From CAYOWQ01 sp964407695 (GTDB lineage Bacteria; Planctomycetota; Phycisphaerae; Phycisphaerales; SM1A02): DNA of 64,000 nucleotides. The notes below the pieces were generated by a model. The model did no database searches. It worked only from the letters and a program-made list of their open reading frames with translations, and had not been told where the DNA came from. Positions 14,592-22,992 of the stretch are shown piece by piece. The position numbers were made by a program, and so were the translations under genes. Where the stretch lies: assembly GCA_964407695.1 (NCBI GenBank), contig CAYOWQ010000003.1:276471-340470 (forward strand), read 5' to 3'. Each line of letters opens with the position of its first letter. The stretch's first letter is position 1.

Positions 14592-15154
14592 CCATCGTCC
14601 TCCGCATCGAGTCGCGACCAGAAATGGTCTGCATGGCGCCATGCATCCGATTCGCCCATCGGTCGGTGATTCTGCTTCTCGCGAAGAATACTCTTCAGAT
14701 CGGCATACGCGGTTTCATTGAGGTCGTACGTCTCCGCCACGCCTCCGGCATCGATCCGAATCTCGCCGCAGCCGAAGCAGATCAACGCCCGTGCGTTACA
14801 TTCCGCGGTGTGCCAGGTTACGACAAAATCGGCGTGAAAGCCGCCGCATCGCTTCGAGCCACGATAGGTCTCAATCGATTCGGCACGGAGGAGAACTTGG
14901 GTGATTGCCTCAGATTCAGCGGAGCCGAGAGGCAGTGCGTCGTCGTAGACCGCCTCGCCCAATTCCAAGTGGCTGTTTTCCTTGACGCGCTCGGTGAGAA
15001 ACAGGTGAGAGTCCACCTCGGGATGCGGGAGACCTTCGAGCAAGGTGACCTGACGTGCGTTGCGAAGCGCCAGGAGGAACGACTCTGGCGCGATGGCATC
15101 GGCTGAGTGTGACCGCTCCTGCGCGCTTGTCCTTGACTGCTCAATCGTCGACAT
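14537..15154 (-). CDS. Hypothetical protein with CFGC motif
   Basis: The 205-residue protein is soluble, acidic at both ends and of unknown family. The best structured part is residues about 110-150, with TWHTAECNARALICFGCGEIRI: three cysteines and a histidine that could bind a metal, followed by a YDLNETAYADL helix. A strong ribosome site (GGAGGTG) stands 7 bases before the ATG. The 3' end overlaps the isomerase-like gene by 55 bases in opposite orientation, and the last 30 residues are low complexity, so the functional end may lie before the overlap. Confidence 0.65.
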   Translation of the reverse strand: MSTIEQSRTSAQERSHSADAIAPESFLLALRNARQVTLLEGLPHPEVDSHLFLTERVKENSHLELGEAVYDDALPLGSAESEAITQVLLRAESIETYRGSKRCGGFHADFVVTWHTAECNARALICFGCGEIRIDAGGVAETYDLNETAYADLKSILREKQNHRPMGESDAWRHADHFWSRLDAEDDGQPSRENASSKAVPAGGN

Positions 15155-15218
15155 CGGTGCACCTCCACGTTGGGCGAGCCGATTAAATCGACTTCAATTT
15201 CAATGTCAACCGGACGGG

Positions 15219-18200
15219 CTATACCGGCGCGAGCGCCGATTCCATGGATGGCTGAGGAGCGGCGGTCCTTTGCGGTTCGACGGCATCGTGATGTTGGCGT
15301 TTGGTCCGGGTGGCCGCGACGAGCATGTAGATTGACGGCACCACCAGCAGTGTGAAGATCGTGGAGATGGCCATGCCGGTAACCAGGACGATACCGATCG
15401 AGTTTCTGGACAACGCACCGGCGCCGGTCACGAGAACCAGCGGGAAGTGCCCGGCGACAGTGGCCACGCTGGTCATCAGAATGGGGCGTAACCGCGTCAT
15501 CGACGCTTCCTTGATCGCTTCGAGCTTGGTGCGACCGTCCATCTGGAGATGGTTGGCGAACTCGACGATCAGGATGCCGTTCTTGGCCACGAGGCCCACC
15601 AGCGTGATCAGTCCGACCTGGGAGTAGATGTTGATCGTGGTGAAGCCGAGAAACGTAAAGATCAGGGCGCCGGTGATCGCAAGGGGCACCGAGCCGAAAA
15701 GAACGATGATCGGATCGCGGAAGCTGCTGAATTGCGCTGCCAGAACGAGATAAATCAGGCCTAGCGCAAAGCCGAGGGTCACCGCGAGCGACGATCCTTC
15801 CTGCCTGAGCTGGCGGGATTCACCCGCGTAATCGACCTGATATCCGGGCGGCAGCAGCGGGGCGGCCGCTTCCTCCAGAGCGGTCAAAGCTTCGTCCTTG
15901 GTCACCCCGGGATTGACGACGCCCTTGATGCGGAAGGCATGCCGCTGCTGGAACCGGTTCAAGGTCCGTGGCGCTGCCGACGTCTCAAGTGTCACAAAAC
16001 TCGAAACGCTGACGAGGCCGCCGTCGGCAGCACGAATCTTCATCTGCAGAATGTCGTCGGGATTCGACCGACCCTGGTCGGCGATCTGTGGAATCACCTT
16101 GTAGCTGCGGCCGTCGTAGTTGAACCGATTCACGTAGCCGCCGGACAGCATGACCGCCAGGTCGCGGCCGACTGTCGCCAGGTCGAGGCCCATGTCGGCC
16201 ACGCGTTCGCGGTCGATGTGAATCTTGGTCTGCGGCAGGTCGATCTTCAGATCGGTATCGGCATAGAGGAATTTGCCTGTTTCATACGCCGCACCAACGA
16301 GTTGTCCGGCCAGGTCGGCCATGCGCTCGGGTGGCTCGCTACTGGTCACGATGAACTCGACGTCCATCTGTCCCGCGCCCGGCAACGGCGGGGGCAGAAT
16401 CGGAACAGCGATAACGCCGGCAACCTGGGACACGACACCGAAGGCTTCGGGCAGAATTTCCTTTGACGTCCGCTTCCGGTCCTCCCATGATTGGAATTGC
16501 ATGCCGCCAAATCCCGTCGAGGGCGTCATCAACAGCCGCCAGACGAAATCGCGTTCCTCGATCGTCTTGAGGCCGGCCGATACTTCCGCCACCGCGCGGC
16601 GGGTGGCGTCGAGCGAGCTGTCGGGCGAAGCCTCGATGACGAAGAAGAGTCCACCTTCATCCTCGGTGGGAGCCAGCTCCCGCGAGGAGAACATGTAGAG
16701 CGGCACCGCGCCCGCCATGATGACAAGGGCAGCCAGTGCCATCGACCAGCGGAGCGAGAGCGTCACATCGAGAGTCCGGCCGTAGATCACTCGAATGCGA
16801 TCAAAGATCCCGTTGACGAACCGTGTGAAGAAACCTTCCTTGCCGTGGGCGGGCACAAGCCCCGCGCTCATGATGGGTGACAGCGTGATGGCCACGATGC
16901 CGGAAACCACGACGGCCGCGGCCAGGGTGAAGGCGAACTCCTTGAAGAGCACGCCCGTGAGGCCGCCCTGGAATCCGATCGGAGCGTACACCGCTGCGAG
17001 GGTGATCGTCATGGAGATGACGGGCGCGAAGAGCTCGCGCGCTGCAACAAGCGCAGCCTGAATGCGTCCCATCCCCTCGCGGATGTGTCGCTCAACGTTC
17101 TCGACCATGACGATTGCGTCGTCGACGACGAGGCCGACGGACAGGACGATGGCAAGGATCGTGAGCAGGTTGAGCGAGAACCCCATCAACAGCATGAAGA
17201 TGCAGGCCCCGACAAGAGAGACGGGCATCGCGACGAGCGGGACGATGACCGTGCGGATCGAACCCATGAAGAGGAACACCACGATCGCGACGATGCCGAT
17301 GGTCTCGGCAAGGGTCTTTCCGATCTCCTCAAGAGCGTGGCTCATGTAGTAGGTGCCGTCATACGCCAGGCCCATCTGAATCTCTTTGGGCAGGATCGGG
17401 CGGATGGCCTCCATCGTCTTCTTCAGCCGGGCGGCGACTTCGAGCTCGTTGGCGCTGGGCAATGGCCAGACCGACAGATAGACCGCGACATCTTCATCGA
17501 AGCCGGCTTCGCTCGTCGGTTCTTCACTTCCAAGTTCGATGGTAGCGATGTCGCTCAGCCGGACGATGGAACCGTCGCGATCGCGAACGATGAGCCGACG
17601 GAACTCCTCCGCCGTTCGGAGATCGGTGTCGGTGAGGAGATTGATCTGGACGCTATCGCCCTTGGTGCGGCCAACCGAAGCAAGGAAGTTGTTTCGGCGC
17701 AGAGATTCAAGCACTTCGGTCGGGGTGACGTCGAGCCCCGTGAGGCGATCATTATCGAGCCAGATTCGCATCGCGATATAGCGGGCGCCCTCGATGCCGC
17801 AGCGCTGCACTCCTTCAATGGTGGCCAGGACCGGCTGAACCTCGCGAGCGAGGTATTCGGTCAGCCGTGTCAGGCCAAGTTCCCTGCTGGTGAAGCTGAG
17901 GTAGAACGTGGCGTAGGGTCGGTCGGCCCGTTGAATCTCGATGACCGGAGATTCCGCCTCGGCGGGCAATTCGCTGCGCACCTGATTCAAACGTGCGCTG
18001 ATTTCGGCGAGGGCGGCGTTGGAACTGTGGTTGAGGCGGAGGTGAACGGTGATCGTGCTGACGCCCGAGATGCTGGTGCTCTCGACATAGTCGACGCCGT
18101 CGATGGCTGAGACCGCGCGCTCGATCGGGGTTGTCAGGAACCCCTCGACAGTCTCCGCGCTCGCGCCGATGTAGGCGGTGGAGATGATGATCGAGGTCGA

Positions 18201-18329
18201 CTCGATGCGCGGGTATTGCCGCACAGGCAGACTGCTGATTGCTCGCCAGCCGATGGCGAGGATGATCAGGTTGATCACCACCGCGAGCACCGGCCGCTTG
18301 ATGAAGATATCGGTGAATGACCAATTCAT
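15219..18329 (-). CDS. RND efflux transporter permease (AcrB/MdtB type)
   Basis: At 1036 residues this is the normal size for a proton-driven inner-membrane RND pump. It starts with the family's FTDIFIKRPVLAVVINL first helix. The two porter loops and twelve helices follow the AcrB layout, and the proton relay is present as the Asp pair in GLVVDDAIVMVENV. The late ITLVGLVAKNGILIVEFAN segment is the second-half counterpart. It exports hydrophobic drugs, dyes or lipophilic metabolites through a tripartite complex. The adaptor is encoded 32 bases upstream, and a TetR regulator upstream of that. No outer-membrane TolC-type channel gene is in the window. Confidence 0.93.
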   Translation of the reverse strand: MNWSFTDIFIKRPVLAVVINLIILAIGWRAISSLPVRQYPRIESTSIIISTAYIGASAETVEGFLTTPIERAVSAIDGVDYVESTSISGVSTITVHLRLNHSSNAALAEISARLNQVRSELPAEAESPVIEIQRADRPYATFYLSFTSRELGLTRLTEYLAREVQPVLATIEGVQRCGIEGARYIAMRIWLDNDRLTGLDVTPTEVLESLRRNNFLASVGRTKGDSVQINLLTDTDLRTAEEFRRLIVRDRDGSIVRLSDIATIELGSEEPTSEAGFDEDVAVYLSVWPLPSANELEVAARLKKTMEAIRPILPKEIQMGLAYDGTYYMSHALEEIGKTLAETIGIVAIVVFLFMGSIRTVIVPLVAMPVSLVGACIFMLLMGFSLNLLTILAIVLSVGLVVDDAIVMVENVERHIREGMGRIQAALVAARELFAPVISMTITLAAVYAPIGFQGGLTGVLFKEFAFTLAAAVVVSGIVAITLSPIMSAGLVPAHGKEGFFTRFVNGIFDRIRVIYGRTLDVTLSLRWSMALAALVIMAGAVPLYMFSSRELAPTEDEGGLFFVIEASPDSSLDATRRAVAEVSAGLKTIEERDFVWRLLMTPSTGFGGMQFQSWEDRKRTSKEILPEAFGVVSQVAGVIAVPILPPPLPGAGQMDVEFIVTSSEPPERMADLAGQLVGAAYETGKFLYADTDLKIDLPQTKIHIDRERVADMGLDLATVGRDLAVMLSGGYVNRFNYDGRSYKVIPQIADQGRSNPDDILQMKIRAADGGLVSVSSFVTLETSAAPRTLNRFQQRHAFRIKGVVNPGVTKDEALTALEEAAAPLLPPGYQVDYAGESRQLRQEGSSLAVTLGFALGLIYLVLAAQFSSFRDPIIVLFGSVPLAITGALIFTFLGFTTINIYSQVGLITLVGLVAKNGILIVEFANHLQMDGRTKLEAIKEASMTRLRPILMTSVATVAGHFPLVLVTGAGALSRNSIGIVLVTGMAISTIFTLLVVPSIYMLVAATRTKRQHHDAVEPQRTAAPQPSMESALAPV

Positions 18330-18361
18330 GGTGGGGACGGTCTGCGAATGCGGTATTCGAA

Positions 18362-19618
18362 TCAGTGGGTGCTGCTGCTGAGCGATTCCTGCGAAGAGTC
18401 CGTCCGTGCCTTGTCAGCGGTTGAGGCTCCGGGAGCGGATTGGCCGGGAACAACAGGCATGAGCTTCATTCCGTCATGGAGCTTGAATGACCCGATGGCC
18501 ACGATGGATTCGCCGGCCTCGAGGCCTTCATCAACCACCACCTTGTCACCGACGGACGGACCGAGGCGGACGAGGCGGTAGGATGCACGGAACGAGCCGG
18601 GTGATTCGGGATCTGGTTTCACAACAAACACATTGTCGGCATGGGAGGCCCGTCGGACCGCGGTGCCGGGCACGACCACTCGCGGCGCGGGCGGCTCGAC
18701 CGGCACCCGCACCCGAACGAACATGCCGGCGCGAAGTCGGTCGGCGGAGTTGTCGACGATGGAACGAACGCGAATGTTTCGGGTTGCATTGCTCACCGAC
18801 GAATCGACGGCAACCACTTCGATGGGCGTCGGATCGGGCCCGAGGACCGCGCTGGTCGCCATGACGGTCACGCCGGGCCGAACGCGGTCGAGATATTCCT
18901 GAGGGATGGCGAAGTCGAGGTAGATGTGCGTGGCGACTTCCTCAAGCATGACGATCTTCGATGCGGCCTCGAGGAACTGGCCTTCGTGAACCAGGCGGAG
19001 GCCCGCGCGGGAACGAAACGGAGCGCGAATGGTCATCTTGTCGATTCGGGTCTGGACGAGTCGGGCCTGAGCCCGGGCCTGCTCGAGCTGGGCGACCAGC
19101 CGCTCACGCTCCGCCTTGATCCGCTTGAGCTCGGCCTCAGCGCGATCCAGGTCCATTTCAGATACGGCCCTGGCGCTGGCGGCATTGGCGAGGCGGGATC
19201 GCTCCAGTTCCGCCAGAGACACGCGAACGTCGATGGCGGAAATCTCGGCCTCGGCGACTCGCTCGGCCGCCTGTGCCACGGCGAGCTCCGCCTCATCGCT
19301 TGACGCGTCAAGCTGGAGCAGCACCTGGCCCTCTTCGACAATGGCTCCCGATTCGAACTGAACATTCGTGACGCGGCCGGCCAGTTCGTTGCTCATCTGC
19401 ACGGAGCGCAGCGAGAAGACGGTTCCCACAAGCTCAGCCTCGCGCTGCCACATGATCTGCTGAGCCTCGACGAACTCGACCGCCATGACCGGCTCATATT
19501 GCACCGCGCTTGCCTTGGCCTGCATGATTGACCGGTACTTGACGGCGGCAAGGCCGCCGGCCACTCCGGCGATGCAGGCGAAGATAATGATGGCGGCGAC
19601 GATGGAAGACCGCTTCAT
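18362..19618 (-). CDS. RND efflux periplasmic adaptor (membrane fusion protein)
   Basis: The 418-residue protein has one N-terminal membrane helix (about residues 7-27, VAAIIIFACIAGVAGGLA). A lipoyl half-motif follows (VTNVQFESGAIVEEGQVLLQLD), then a long coiled-coil hairpin (about residues 110-195), the second lipoyl half (APFRSRAGLRLVHEGQFL) and beta-barrel domains. It bridges the RND pump and an outer-membrane channel. A GGGAG ribosome site precedes the ATG, and the ATG overlaps the TetR stop by four bases (ATGA), a clear sign of translational coupling. Confidence 0.92.
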   Translation of the reverse strand: MKRSSIVAAIIIFACIAGVAGGLAAVKYRSIMQAKASAVQYEPVMAVEFVEAQQIMWQREAELVGTVFSLRSVQMSNELAGRVTNVQFESGAIVEEGQVLLQLDASSDEAELAVAQAAERVAEAEISAIDVRVSLAELERSRLANAASARAVSEMDLDRAEAELKRIKAERERLVAQLEQARAQARLVQTRIDKMTIRAPFRSRAGLRLVHEGQFLEAASKIVMLEEVATHIYLDFAIPQEYLDRVRPGVTVMATSAVLGPDPTPIEVVAVDSSVSNATRNIRVRSIVDNSADRLRAGMFVRVRVPVEPPAPRVVVPGTAVRRASHADNVFVVKPDPESPGSFRASYRLVRLGPSVGDKVVVDEGLEAGESIVAIGSFKLHDGMKLMPVVPGQSAPGASTADKARTDSSQESLSSSTH

Positions 19619-20328
19619 GCTCGAACGACTCCCTTCCTCTGTGTGCCCCGCCTGGAGGCGGGCTTCCTGATCTTTCCCTTTGAATCCCCCGCCTGGTTTT
19701 TTCGCTGCGCGGTTGATCGGCCGGCTGCGGGGGTCGCATCCTCAACAACCTTGCGAAGCGCTGTGCGGACCGACGCAAGACGATGGGGAGTCAGCTCGGT
19801 GAGACCGAAGATCCAGTCGAACCACAGTCCGTCCACCGCAAGCTGAACGGCTTCGCCTGCGCCCGGGGTGAGTCCGTCGGCGGCGATGCGACTGGCAAGA
19901 TCGCGATGGACCTCGCGAAGCGGTTCGACATGGCGAGAATCATGCACCAGGGCCGCTACAAGAACCATGCCACGCCGGCGAAGCGACTCAGTCCACGCTT
20001 CAGCGCTGGCAAGGCAGTGATTGAGAATGGCTCGGGGGACGCGGCCCGGTCCGAGCGCCTGAGCATCGATGGCGGCGTTGCATTCGGTTCGCCATTCGTC
20101 AATGCATCGATGAACGAGCGCGTTGATCAAGGCGTCCTTGGACGGGAAATGATGAATGAGGCCACCCTTGCTGATGCGGGCTTCGCGGGCGACGGCGTCG
20201 AGGGTGAGTCGGCCGATTCCTTCCCGCAGGACCACGTTTTCGGCGGCGTCCAGAAGGTGCGACGGCACCGACGGTCGGGAACCGGATTTGGTGCGAACAG
20301 GAGATCGGGAGCCGGCCGCCGGGCACAT
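19615..20328 (-). CDS. TetR family transcriptional regulator of the efflux operon
   Basis: The 237-residue protein has the TetR DNA-binding domain at about residues 20-70: LLDAAENVVLREG, then LTLDAVAREARISKGGLIHHFPSKDALI, the helix-turn-helix and anchoring helix. The helical ligand domain follows, with a C-terminal 40-residue basic tail (rich in Lys, Arg, Gln and Ser) that is unusual for the family. It is the first gene of the operon with the adaptor and pump, overlapping the adaptor start by four bases. It therefore most likely represses its own operon until an inducing drug binds. Confidence 0.92.
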   Translation of the reverse strand: MCPAAGSRSPVRTKSGSRPSVPSHLLDAAENVVLREGIGRLTLDAVAREARISKGGLIHHFPSKDALINALVHRCIDEWRTECNAAIDAQALGPGRVPRAILNHCLASAEAWTESLRRRGMVLVAALVHDSRHVEPLREVHRDLASRIAADGLTPGAGEAVQLAVDGLWFDWIFGLTELTPHRLASVRTALRKVVEDATPAAGRSTAQRKNQAGDSKGKIRKPASRRGTQRKGVVRA

Positions 20329-20361
20329 GGGAGGGAGATCGTATCGCTCGCCGGGCGGGAG

Positions 20362-21333
20362 TCAACCGACTGGTCGGTCGGGAGTTGTCGATCCGGTCCC
20401 AAAGGCGAGGGCGATTTGTGACGCGAGGCGGGCGTTGGCTTCAAGGAGGGCGATGTTGGCGCGCAGGGACCGGCCCTGGGTGGATTCCATGAGGTGCTGG
20501 AGGAGGGCGGGTGTTGCGGCGTGGCCGGTCGGCGGAGCCGCGAGTTCGATCGCCCGTTCGGCATCGGCGTGATCGATGGCCCATTCGGGCGGACAATCCT
20601 GCACGACGAGAATCGCGCTGGATCGGCGCAAGGTTCCCCAGTGGTCGCGGCAGATTTCCGCGACCTGATCCGGATCCTCAACCACGTGTTGGACCGGAAG
20701 ATCGCTGCGGCCACCGACGACAAAGCGAGGGAACCGGTCGCACCTGAATCCAAGAATGGGAATGCCGAGGGCATCAAGCAGTTCGAAGGTGGCGGGGAGG
20801 TCGAGGATGGATTTGGCCCCACTGCACACGACGCAGACCGGGGTGCGAGACAATTCTGCCAGATCGGCAGAGATGTCAGGGCGACTGGTCCAGCCGCGGT
20901 GGACGCCGCCGATTCCGCCTGTGGAACATATGCGAATCGGCGGAGAGGTGAGGCTGCAGAGGGCGAGTGTGGCGGCGACGGTCGTTCCCGCGATTCCGGC
21001 ACGGGCCATCACGGGTGCCAGATCTCGGGCGGAGGTCTTGTCGGGATTCGAGGCGCTGCAGAGTTGGTCAAGTTGATCCGGCTGGAGGCCGAGATGGATC
21101 TGCCCATTGAGGATGCAGGTCAGCGCGGGAACTGCGCCGGTTGCGGAAACGGTGGTGTGGAGGCGCCTGGCCAATTGCAGATTGGCGGGAACGTCGGGTC
21201 GCCAATCCGGAAAGCCATCGAGTCTGACGGGGATGCCCGGCAGGCCGTGGGTGAGGACGGCGCTTTCCAGTGCGACAACCGGGAATGCCTGATGCAGGGC
21301 CTTGCGGACGTCGGGATGAATGACGAGCGTCAT
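20362..21333 (-). CDS. psuG: Pseudouridine-5'-phosphate glycosidase (PsuG/IndA family)
   Basis: The enzyme cleaves the C-C glycosidic bond of pseudouridine 5'-phosphate to uracil and ribose 5-phosphate. Family marks in the 323-residue sequence are VALESAVLTHGLP near the start, AVPALTCILNGQIHLGL, GIAGTTVAATLALC, ICSTGGIGGVHRG and CSGAKSILDLPATFELLDALGIP. The catalytic lysine would lie in the S-G-A-K-S motif. The usual partner PsuK (pseudouridine kinase) is not next to it. The upstream neighbour is the cold-shock gene, separated by a terminator, so it probably has its own promoter. The C-terminus is slightly longer than usual. Confidence 0.88.
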   Translation of the reverse strand: MTLVIHPDVRKALHQAFPVVALESAVLTHGLPGIPVRLDGFPDWRPDVPANLQLARRLHTTVSATGAVPALTCILNGQIHLGLQPDQLDQLCSASNPDKTSARDLAPVMARAGIAGTTVAATLALCSLTSPPIRICSTGGIGGVHRGWTSRPDISADLAELSRTPVCVVCSGAKSILDLPATFELLDALGIPILGFRCDRFPRFVVGGRSDLPVQHVVEDPDQVAEICRDHWGTLRRSSAILVVQDCPPEWAIDHADAERAIELAAPPTGHAATPALLQHLMESTQGRSLRANIALLEANARLASQIALAFGTGSTTPDRPVG

Positions 21334-21368
21334 GGCGGGAAGGATGAAACGGTACGTGGGAGAGGTCC

Positions 21369-21398
21369 AAAAAGAAACCGCCCCTCACAGGAGGGGCG
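21369..21398 (-). terminator. Rho-independent terminator of the cold-shock gene
   Basis: On the minus strand an 8-bp stem (21379-21386 with 21391-21398, loop of 4) is followed by GGTTTCTTTTT. It lies about 60 bases after the cold-shock stop codon and before the pseudouridine glycosidase gene. Confidence 0.75.
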
Positions 21399-21459
21399 AT
21401 TTGAGTTGAGATCGCGTAAGAAGCCGGAAGCGATCAAACCCTGACAGCAGAACGGATGA

Positions 21460-21666
21460 TCACGATTGGGGCATCACGTTGGATGCCTTCGGACCCTTCG
21501 ACTCGTTGGCGAGATCAAACGTCACCCTCTGTCCGACCTGCAACGTCTTTCGTCCCTGCATTTTGATGTCGGAAAAATGCACGAACACATCCTTGCCGCC
21601 TCCGTCCGGCGTGATGAAACCAAACCCCTTTTCGTCGAAGAACTTTGTCACCGTCCCAGTGGCCAT
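21460..21666 (-). CDS. csp: Cold-shock domain protein (CspA family)
   Basis: The 68-residue product is a single cold-shock domain with both RNA-binding motifs intact: KGFGFI (RNP1) and DVFVHFS (RNP2). It also has the family's start (M-A-T-G-T-V) and end (P-K-A-S-N-V). It binds single-stranded RNA or DNA and unfolds RNA hairpins. ATG 21666 gives the family start; an in-frame upstream start at 21690 would add eight residues. A strong ribosome site (GGAAAGGG region) precedes it. It is followed by its own terminator. Confidence 0.95.
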   Translation of the reverse strand: MATGTVTKFFDEKGFGFITPDGGGKDVFVHFSDIKMQGRKTLQVGQRVTFDLANESKGPKASNVMPQS

Positions 21667-21832
21667 GGATGGCCCTTTCCTAACCGTCAAAAATCACCGT
21701 TCCGGCGGAACACGAGCCGAGCGGAGCGAGTCTGTGACGTTCAGCCCGCTGGAAATGATGTCAGGGTACTGGGAGGGTTTTCGGGTGTCAACGAAAAACA
21801 GAGGCCGGGGTGAATTCGAGGGTAAAGCGACG

Positions 21833-22219
21833 TCATGAGCCGTGTGATTGGAGGTCCTCGAACAACATCAACGCGTTTCCATCAGGGTCGAAAAACGTGG
21901 CGAGTTTGACCATGCCGGGGAACTCATGGGTCGGGCCATCGAACTTCACCTTGGCCGCCTCGAGCAGGCTTCGTGCGGCGGCGATGTTCTTGACTCCGAA
22001 GGTGGGCACGGGGCCAGCGCCGACGGCGGGCTTCTCAACCTCCGAGAGGCCGATGTTGACACCCTTGGTTTCGGTGGCGAGTTCGCACCAGCCGATCTGG
22101 GCGACGTCGTAGAGAAGTTGGAATCCGAGGTTTTTCCGATACCACTCGGCGACGGCCTTTCGATCCTTGACCTGGAATGAGATGGTGAGGCTGCCGTTGA
22201 ACTGGAGGGGTGATGCCAT
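21833..22219 (-). CDS. VOC superfamily (glyoxalase/bleomycin-resistance fold) protein
   Basis: The 128-residue protein has two beta-alpha-beta-beta-beta modules. Its marks are SFQVKDRKAVAEWYRKNLGFQL, a C-E-L-A-T strand and the terminal FFDPDGNALMLFE. These proteins bind a divalent metal and act as lyases, dioxygenases or drug-binding proteins. The substrate is unknown. AGGAG precedes the ATG. The gene is divergent from an HxlR-type regulator 85 bases away, and its promoter overlaps a palindrome between the two, so that regulator probably controls it. Confidence 0.87.
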   Translation of the reverse strand: MASPLQFNGSLTISFQVKDRKAVAEWYRKNLGFQLLYDVAQIGWCELATETKGVNIGLSEVEKPAVGAGPVPTFGVKNIAAARSLLEAAKVKFDGPTHEFPGMVKLATFFDPDGNALMLFEDLQSHGS

Positions 22220-22278
22220 CTTGAAGACTCCTGTGTTGGGGTTGTGGCCGTTCTGGGCACACGGCCTTGAGTTCCCTT

Positions 22279-22305
22279 TTTATAGTAGCTAAACTACAGT
22301 GTCAA
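22279..22305 (-). promoter_or_regulatory. VOC gene promoter with a palindrome in the spacer (probable operator)
   Basis: On the minus strand TTGACA (22300-22305) and TATAAA (22279-22284) are 15 bases apart, or 17 to the overlapping TAAAAA. The spacer contains an inverted repeat, GTAG-CTAAA-CTAC on the plus strand (22285-22297). The -35 box overlaps the start codon of the divergent regulator, and TATAGT (22281-22286) can serve as its -10 box. Confidence 0.6.
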
Positions 22306-22916
22306 TGGCGGTGTTCAAAAGAATTCTCCTGAGCGACATCTTTCACCACACCTGGTCGCTCCCGCTGATCGCATTCCTGCATCAAACGTCTGGGGCGAAA
22401 CTGGTCATGATGTGCAACAGTCTGGGGGCAAGCCGGCGGGCGATCGCGACCACGCTGCGTCCGCTGCAACGGTTGGGGTTGGTGATGCACAATCCCGGCT
22501 ACGGCCATCCGCTGCGTCCCGAGTATCTCTTGACGGCGAGGGGGCTGCGAGTCGGACCTTCGTGCCGGGAGCTGCTGCGGGCGCTCGACGCCGCGGAGGT
22601 GCGGGCGCTGGGTTTGCGCAAGTGGACGATACCGGTCCTGGCAGCGCTGGAAGACGGAATGCGCTACTCGGAAGTTCGCGATTCGCTGCATGGAATCACG
22701 GACAGAGCCCTGGCGATGACGCTGAAGGATCTGACGGCCGCGGGGCTGGTGATTCGGCTGGTTCTGGACCTTCGGCCTCCGGCAGTGGTCTATCGGCGGT
22801 CGGAGCGATCACGGGGGCTCGCGGACGCTGCTCAGCGCATGGAGGCAGCGCTAAACGAGGGGCCCCGAGACGCGGGCATGAAGGACGGACGCTCGCGCGG
22901 GCGGCGACTGGCCTGA
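22305..22916 (+). CDS. Transcriptional regulator with two tandem HxlR-type winged-helix domains
   Basis: The 203-residue protein contains two copies of the HxlR winged-helix outline. The first copy is about residues 10-85: a W-S-L-P-L-I-A-F-L helix, a recognition region SRRAIATTLRPLQRLGLV and a wing ending in Y-L-L-T-A-R-G. The second is about residues 100-170: KWTIPVLAALEDG, YSEVRDSLHGITDRALAMTLKDL, AGLVIRL. Family members usually have one domain and dimerise, so this looks like a built-in dimer. The N-terminal redox cysteine of HxlR/HypR types is absent. ATG 22305 has almost no leader if the -10 box at 22281 is used. The palindrome just upstream suggests self-control as well as control of the divergent VOC gene. 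Confidence 0.7.
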   Translation: MAVFKRILLSDIFHHTWSLPLIAFLHQTSGAKLVMMCNSLGASRRAIATTLRPLQRLGLVMHNPGYGHPLRPEYLLTARGLRVGPSCRELLRALDAAEVRALGLRKWTIPVLAALEDGMRYSEVRDSLHGITDRALAMTLKDLTAAGLVIRLVLDLRPPAVVYRRSERSRGLADAAQRMEAALNEGPRDAGMKDGRSRGRRLA

Positions 22917-22992
22917 GACCTGGCTGAACGATCATGCCGTCATCCCGATCGATTTCCCGTGGAGCGAAGACGGGGTCCAGAGATCCGACAAT

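Noticed and set aside
16273..18110. Several long plus-strand frames antisense to the RND pump and adaptor
   Set aside because: These are shadows of strong minus-strand genes. Their composition (repeated Asp/His/Arg) is what antisense of GC-rich coding DNA gives.
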